Made by a program: the position numbers and the translations under genes. 9,176 nucleotides of DNA from Verrucomicrobiota bacterium (GTDB taxonomy: Bacteria > Verrucomicrobiota > Verrucomicrobiia > Opitutales > UBA953): contig RGES01000046.1 in NCBI GenBank assembly GCA_009917805.1, positions 1 to 9,176 of the forward strand, written 5' to 3'. The notes under the pieces are model-generated. The model was given only the letters and a program-made list of their open reading frames with translations. It was not told where the DNA came from and ran no database searches. Below are positions 6,361 through 9,176 of this stretch, one piece after another. Position 1 is the first letter of the stretch. Every line of letters starts with the position of its first letter.

Positions 6361-7572
6361 ATGTCCAAGCCGTCGCACTTCCTGCCGACCCGTGCCGCCG
6401 CTCTGGCGCGGCTGGAGGAGTTCATGCCGGCCGCAGGGCGCTATGCCGCGGAACGGAATTACGTCCGGCCGGGGCATGACAACGTCTCGCGGCTGTCGCC
6501 TTGGGTCCAGAAACGCCTCCTGTTGGAGTCGGAGATCGTCGCCGCGGCCAGGGCTCTCTGGTCTTTTCATGCCGTCGAGAAGTTCGTGCAGGAGGTCTAT
6601 TGGCGGACCTATTGGAAGGGCTGGCTGGAGCAACGTCCGGAGGCTTGGACTCGCTGGGTCAAGGCCGTGCCTCGTCTACGCGAGTCGCTGAGCTCCGAGC
6701 AGAGAGCGACGTGGGAAGCCGCTCTCGCCGGCCAGACCGGTATCTCCGGCTTCGATGCGTGGGCGCAGGAACTCGTGACCACCGGCTACCTGCATAACCA
6801 TGCCCGCATGTGGTTCGCTTCGATCTGGATCTTCACGCTGCGTCTGCCGTGGGAGCTGGGCGCGGCATTCTTCATGGAGCATCTGCTCGATGGGGATGTC
6901 GCCAGCAATACGCTCTCCTGGCGTTGGGTGGCGGGGTTGCAGACGCCGGGCAAGACGTATGTCGCCCGGGCGGACAACATCGCCTTCTACACCGACGGGG
7001 AGCATGCGCCCGAGGATAGTCGTCTCGCGTCTGCCCCCATTTCCATCAGGGAGGAGCCTTTGCCCAAGGTCGCGCTATGGACCGAGGACCAAGCGCAATT
7101 GACGTCGCTGAAGACCTGCGAACGCATCGGTCTGTGGGTACACCCCGAAGATCTGGCGGTCGAGACGGGTGAGCTGGCGGACTTGAATATCCAAGCCGTC
7201 AATGCCGTGCGGCCGCATGCCATCCGCGCGCATTCCGGATGGTCGGAGAAAGTCACCGCGTGGACGCAGGCGGCCTTGGAAGATGGAGCGACGCGGGCCG
7301 GCAAGCATTTCGGGGCTGACGTTTCCTCCGGCGAGGTCGCAGATCTGGCTGCATCCTTGGTCGAATGGGCCAAGGCTAACCGTCTGCAGGCAATCGTCGC
7401 CTATCGCCCCTTCGTCGGACCATGGCTGGCCGAGGCGCTGGCCATCGAGGCTGCCATGTCCGCCGCCGGCATCCCGCTGATCTGGCGCCGCCGGGCTTGG
7501 GACGCCGAACATTTCCCGCACGCCACCCGCGGATATTTCCCTTTCTGGGAGCGTATCAAGTCCGCCGGTTGA
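6361..7572 (+). CDS. Photolyase/cryptochrome-like FAD-binding protein with the FAD domain first
   Basis: The 403-residue product opens directly with the helical FAD-binding domain of the photolyase/cryptochrome family (about residues 1-215). Visible family text includes RLSPWVQKRLL, FVQEVYWRTYWKGWLE, TGYLHNHARMWFASIWI (141-157) and DGDVASNTLSWRWVAG (177-192). By alignment to the E. coli enzyme (DGDLAANNGGWQW), Asn183 corresponds to the flavin-contacting Asn378 and Trp187 to the first electron-transfer Trp382. The usual N-terminal alpha/beta antenna domain is absent, and nothing upstream encodes one. Residues ~235-403 instead form an alpha/beta-like region (QAIVAYRPFVGPW, AMSAAGIPLIW, ATRGYFPFWERI) whose end recalls the FTPFW region of a normal antenna domain. 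Start at 6361 is favoured because the ATG at 6319 adds residues read through the inverted repeat. DNA repair or light sensing is plausible; the substrate is unknown. Its last 17 bases overlap the truncated sulfatase ORF. Confidence 0.85.
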   Translation: MSKPSHFLPTRAAALARLEEFMPAAGRYAAERNYVRPGHDNVSRLSPWVQKRLLLESEIVAAARALWSFHAVEKFVQEVYWRTYWKGWLEQRPEAWTRWVKAVPRLRESLSSEQRATWEAALAGQTGISGFDAWAQELVTTGYLHNHARMWFASIWIFTLRLPWELGAAFFMEHLLDGDVASNTLSWRWVAGLQTPGKTYVARADNIAFYTDGEHAPEDSRLASAPISIREEPLPKVALWTEDQAQLTSLKTCERIGLWVHPEDLAVETGELADLNIQAVNAVRPHAIRAHSGWSEKVTAWTQAALEDGATRAGKHFGADVSSGEVADLAASLVEWAKANRLQAIVAYRPFVGPWLAEALAIEAAMSAAGIPLIWRRRAWDAEHFPHATRGYFPFWERIKSAG

Positions 7573-8842
7573 AAGTAAGTGGGCCCACCGGGATTTGAAC
7601 CCAGAACCAATCGTGGACCTGCGGCTTGTTGTCGTTGTATCCGGCTTGGGTGATGAAATGGATCTTCCAATCGCCGAGGCGCGCGGCGTAGAGCTTCTCG
7701 CCGCGATAGTAGCAGAAGAGCCCGCGGTCCACGGCGCGCTCCTCGAGCAGGAGCGGGGAGAGGTCGGTGCCGTCCATCGGACGGTCGTTCGGTATCTTCG
7801 CCCCGGCGAGCTTCGCGGCGGTGGGGAAGAGGTCCATCATCGTGGCGACGTTGTCCGTCACGCCGGGCTTGATCTTGCCGGGCCACCAGGCGATGCCGGG
7901 AACGCGCATGCCGCCTTCCCAGGTGCTGCCCTTGCCGTCCTTGAGCAGGCCGGCGCTGCCGCCGGTCTCGGCGCCCATGAGCGTCCACGGTCCGTTGTCG
8001 CTGGTGAAGAAGACCAAGGTGTTGTCGGCCACGCCGTTGTCCTTGAGGGCCTTGAGCACCTCGCCGACGTTCCAATCGAGTTCGGCGAGCACGTCGCCGT
8101 AGATGCCGCGAGGGCTCTTGCCTTTGAAGCGTTCGGAGGCGAACAGGGGCGTGTGCGGGAAGGTGTGCGGCAGGTAGAGGAAGAACGGCTTGTCCTTGTT
8201 CGCGCCGATGAACTTCACGGCCTCCTCGGCGTAACGCTTCGTCAGCTGGGTCTGGTCGGTGCGCGGCTCGAGGAGTTCGCGGCCGCGGTAGAGGGCGGCG
8301 TTCCACCAGGCCGGATCCTGGGCGACGAGCGCATTGGCCTTGGGCGGATTGCCCGCCGTCGGGTTCATGTCGTTCGAGTGCATCAGGCCGAAGTGGAAAT
8401 CGAAGCCGTGCGCGAGCGGGTGGTGCTGGGGCTGGTTGTTCGCCCAGACGCCGAGGTGCCACTTGCCGATGATGCCCGTGGCGTAACCGGCGTCCTTGAG
8501 AGACTGCGCGAGCGTGATCTCGGAAGCAGGAAGCCCGCCCGTCGAGATCGCGCGGAGGACGCGGAACTGGTTGTGGGCCATGCCGGAACGTACCGGGTAG
8601 CGGCCGGTCATCAGCGCGGCCCGGCTCGGCGTGCAGACTTCGGCGGCGGAATAGAACTGGGTGAAGCGTAGGCCCTCGGCCGCCATCTGGTCGAGGTGGG
8701 GCGTCTTGATCGTCGGGTGGCCGTAGCAGCCCAGGTCGCCATAGCCGAGGTCGTCGGCTAGGATGATGACGACATTGGGTTTGCCGGCGGCGGACAAGCC
8801 GAGGGAAAAGGCCGTGAGCAGGGCCAGCAGCAGGGGTCGCAT
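7556..8842 (-). CDS. Exported formylglycine-dependent sulfatase, truncated at the C-terminus
   Basis: A 428-residue type I sulfatase, hydrolysing sulfate esters outside the cytoplasm. Start at 8842 gives a signal peptide (MRPLLLALLTAFSLGLSAAG); the longer ATG at 8929 does not. The catalytic set is intact: metal-binding DD (30-31) in ILADDLGYGD, the formylglycine site CTPSR (Cys70-Arg74), GKWHLG (Lys127, His129), LPHTFPH (His226), SDNG (Asp282-Asn283) and KGSTWEGG (Lys304). Conversion of Cys70 needs a separate maturase not seen here. After NDNKPQVHD (to residue 411) the usual continuation (PPLLF... plus roughly 50 residues in relatives, from family knowledge) is missing. The frame instead reads WFWVQIPVGP from a tRNA 3' fragment and ends inside the photolyase gene. 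Activity may be lost or reduced. Sulfatases paired divergently with PVC haem-binding proteins are typical of planctomycete and verrucomicrobial genomes. Confidence 0.9.
   Translation of the reverse strand: MRPLLLALLTAFSLGLSAAGKPNVVIILADDLGYGDLGCYGHPTIKTPHLDQMAAEGLRFTQFYSAAEVCTPSRAALMTGRYPVRSGMAHNQFRVLRAISTGGLPASEITLAQSLKDAGYATGIIGKWHLGVWANNQPQHHPLAHGFDFHFGLMHSNDMNPTAGNPPKANALVAQDPAWWNAALYRGRELLEPRTDQTQLTKRYAEEAVKFIGANKDKPFFLYLPHTFPHTPLFASERFKGKSPRGIYGDVLAELDWNVGEVLKALKDNGVADNTLVFFTSDNGPWTLMGAETGGSAGLLKDGKGSTWEGGMRVPGIAWWPGKIKPGVTDNVATMMDLFPTAAKLAGAKIPNDRPMDGTDLSPLLLEERAVDRGLFCYYRGEKLYAARLGDWKIHFITQAGYNDNKPQVHDWFWVQIPVGPLTFNRRT
7580..7614 (-). other. 3' fragment of a tRNA gene (probable attachment-site remnant)
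   Basis: On the minus strand this reads as a tRNA 3' part. A possible anticodon-stem strand ACGAT (7614-7610) is followed by variable loop TGGTT, T-stem CTGGG, T-loop TTCAAAT and T-stem CCCGG (one G-U pair). The acceptor strand TGGGCCC and discriminator A at 7580 complete it; CCA is not encoded. The block GGTTCAAATCC fits the universal T-arm consensus. No anticodon loop of the expected form, D-arm or 5' acceptor strand (GGGCCCA) lies upstream, where the sequence is sulfatase coding. A tRNA 3' end of this length is the usual core of tyrosine-integrase attachment sites. The isotype cannot be fixed; the acceptor and variable loop recall CAT-anticodon Ile/Met-type tRNAs, a weak impression from memory. 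Confidence 0.75.
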
Positions 8843-8849
8843 GGGGATG

Positions 8850-8877
8850 AGAAAGGCGACAGGTGGGTTCTTGGCAA
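8850..8877 (-). promoter_or_regulatory. Candidate promoter of the sulfatase gene
   Basis: On the minus strand TTGCCA (8877-8872) stands 29 nt before the ATG at 8842, the same distance as for the Sel1 gene. The corresponding -10 position holds only CTTTCT (poor match). The call therefore rests on the repeated -35-like box and its fixed spacing to the start codon. Confidence 0.3.
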
Positions 8878-8951
8878 AGGCGTTTTCGAGGCGGTCGGGG
8901 GATACGGCTTGAAAGGGCAGAACAATCAAGGGATTTAAGAGTCATACCCCC

Positions 8952-9176
8952 ATGCGATCCGCTGTCTTCCTGTCCGCGCTCACGTTCGTGGCTGCCCATG
9001 CCGCCGAAGAGAAAGCCTATGAGCCTGACTTCACCCCGCAGCCTGCCGTCAAGGCGCTGTCGCCCGAGGATGAGCTCAAGACCATCGAGCTGCCGGAGGG
9101 CTACCGGCTCGAGCTCGTGCTCAGCGAGCGCGACGGCCTCCGTGAGCCGGCCAACCTGACCTTCGACGGCAACGGC
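8952..9176 (+). CDS. N-terminus of a PVC-type haem-binding (CxxCH) protein, 3' end outside window
   Basis: The frame is open to the window end and gives 75 residues. A signal peptide (MRSAVFLSALTFVAAHA, cleavage near Ala17) is followed by LSPEDELKTIELPEGYRLEL and EPANLTFDGNG. This text is typical of the large exported PVC-type proteins that begin with a membrane-bound-dehydrogenase-like beta-propeller and end with a CxxCH cytochrome domain. Only the start is here, so neither the propeller nor the haem site can be verified. It is divergent from the sulfatase across 109 bp. Upstream, TTGAAA (8909-8914) and TTTAAG (8934-8939) could be a promoter, but the 19-nt spacer is long. The ATG is preceded by CATACCCCC, with no clear Shine-Dalgarno. 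Confidence 0.8.
   Translation, partial: MRSAVFLSALTFVAAHAAEEKAYEPDFTPQPAVKALSPEDELKTIELPEGYRLELVLSERDGLREPANLTFDGNG

Noticed and set aside
7579..7588. The perfect 10-bp palindrome GTGGGCCCAC as a possible operator
   Set aside because: It is explained by the tRNA acceptor-strand end (TGGGCCC plus discriminator A) and its flanking base.
7580..7660. A complete tRNA gene on the minus strand
   Set aside because: Only the 3' part matches. The positions where the anticodon loop, D-arm and 5' acceptor strand should lie hold sulfatase codons, and no GGGCCCA 5' strand is found nearby.
7595..8671. A 358-codon plus-strand frame opposite the sulfatase
   Set aside because: It is an antisense shadow of the sulfatase, with the same biased Val/Gly/Glu/Arg composition and no recognisable domain.
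7401..8999. A 532-codon minus-strand frame overlapping the sulfatase and photolyase genes
   Set aside because: It is an Arg/Pro-rich out-of-frame reading of the sulfatase; the true frame carries CTPSR and the other sulfatase motifs.
8863..9159. A 98-codon plus-strand frame over the start of the PVC-type protein
   Set aside because: It is Arg/Ser/Pro-rich and out of frame with the open-ended gene starting at 8952, which has a signal peptide and family motifs.

Overview
This is a high-GC chromosomal window that looks like a member of the PVC superphylum, most likely Verrucomicrobiota (Opitutae-like). The evidence is a signal-peptide-bearing N-terminus typical of PVC-type haem-binding (CxxCH) proteins, a divergently placed formylglycine sulfatase, many exported proteins, and start codons almost without Shine-Dalgarno sequences. 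The assignment rests on gene content and protein style, not on a marker gene. No phage, transposase, integrase, CRISPR array or rRNA is visible.

Layout. (1) 1-866, plus: C-terminal end of a secreted multidomain protein with a PKD domain, closed by a strong hairpin at 888-911. (2) 967-1980, plus: Tat-exported metallo-beta-lactamase-fold hydrolase with all binuclear metal ligands. (3) 5499 down to 1987, minus: a tight three-gene operon made of a secreted M1 metallopeptidase, a six-TM voltage-gated-type K+ channel and a small membrane-anchored coiled-coil protein. The last gene appears frameshifted; restoring its frame moves its end to 6 bp from the stop of the converging hydrolase gene. (4) 5608-6255, plus: exported Sel1-repeat protein, divergent from the operon. 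(5) 6361-7572, plus: photolyase/cryptochrome-like FAD protein that lacks the usual N-terminal antenna domain and carries an alpha/beta-like segment at its C-terminus instead. (6) 7556-8842, minus: sulfatase whose C-terminus is cut off. (7) 8952-9176, plus: start of a PVC-type haem-binding protein, running off the window.

Most notable points. First, the sulfatase reading frame ends inside what reads as the 3' part of a tRNA gene (7580-7614, minus). The conserved sulfatase text stops at its VHD motif, and the ORF then reads through variable loop, T-arm and acceptor strand into the end of the photolyase gene. This is the arrangement expected at a tRNA attachment-site junction, although a chimeric assembly cannot be excluded from sequence alone. 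Second, three genes (M1 peptidase, Sel1 protein, sulfatase) carry TTGCCA exactly 28-29 nt before their start codons, and the photolyase gene has TTGCGG at 28 nt. Such -35-like boxes would put transcription starts at or next to the start codon, suggesting leaderless mRNAs.

Functionally the window is a patchwork: extracytoplasmic polymer breakdown (PKD protein, M1 peptidase, sulfatase, haem-binding dehydrogenase-like protein), an envelope ion channel, and a light-related flavoprotein. I see no single multi-gene pathway uniting them and no clear new defence or mobile system.
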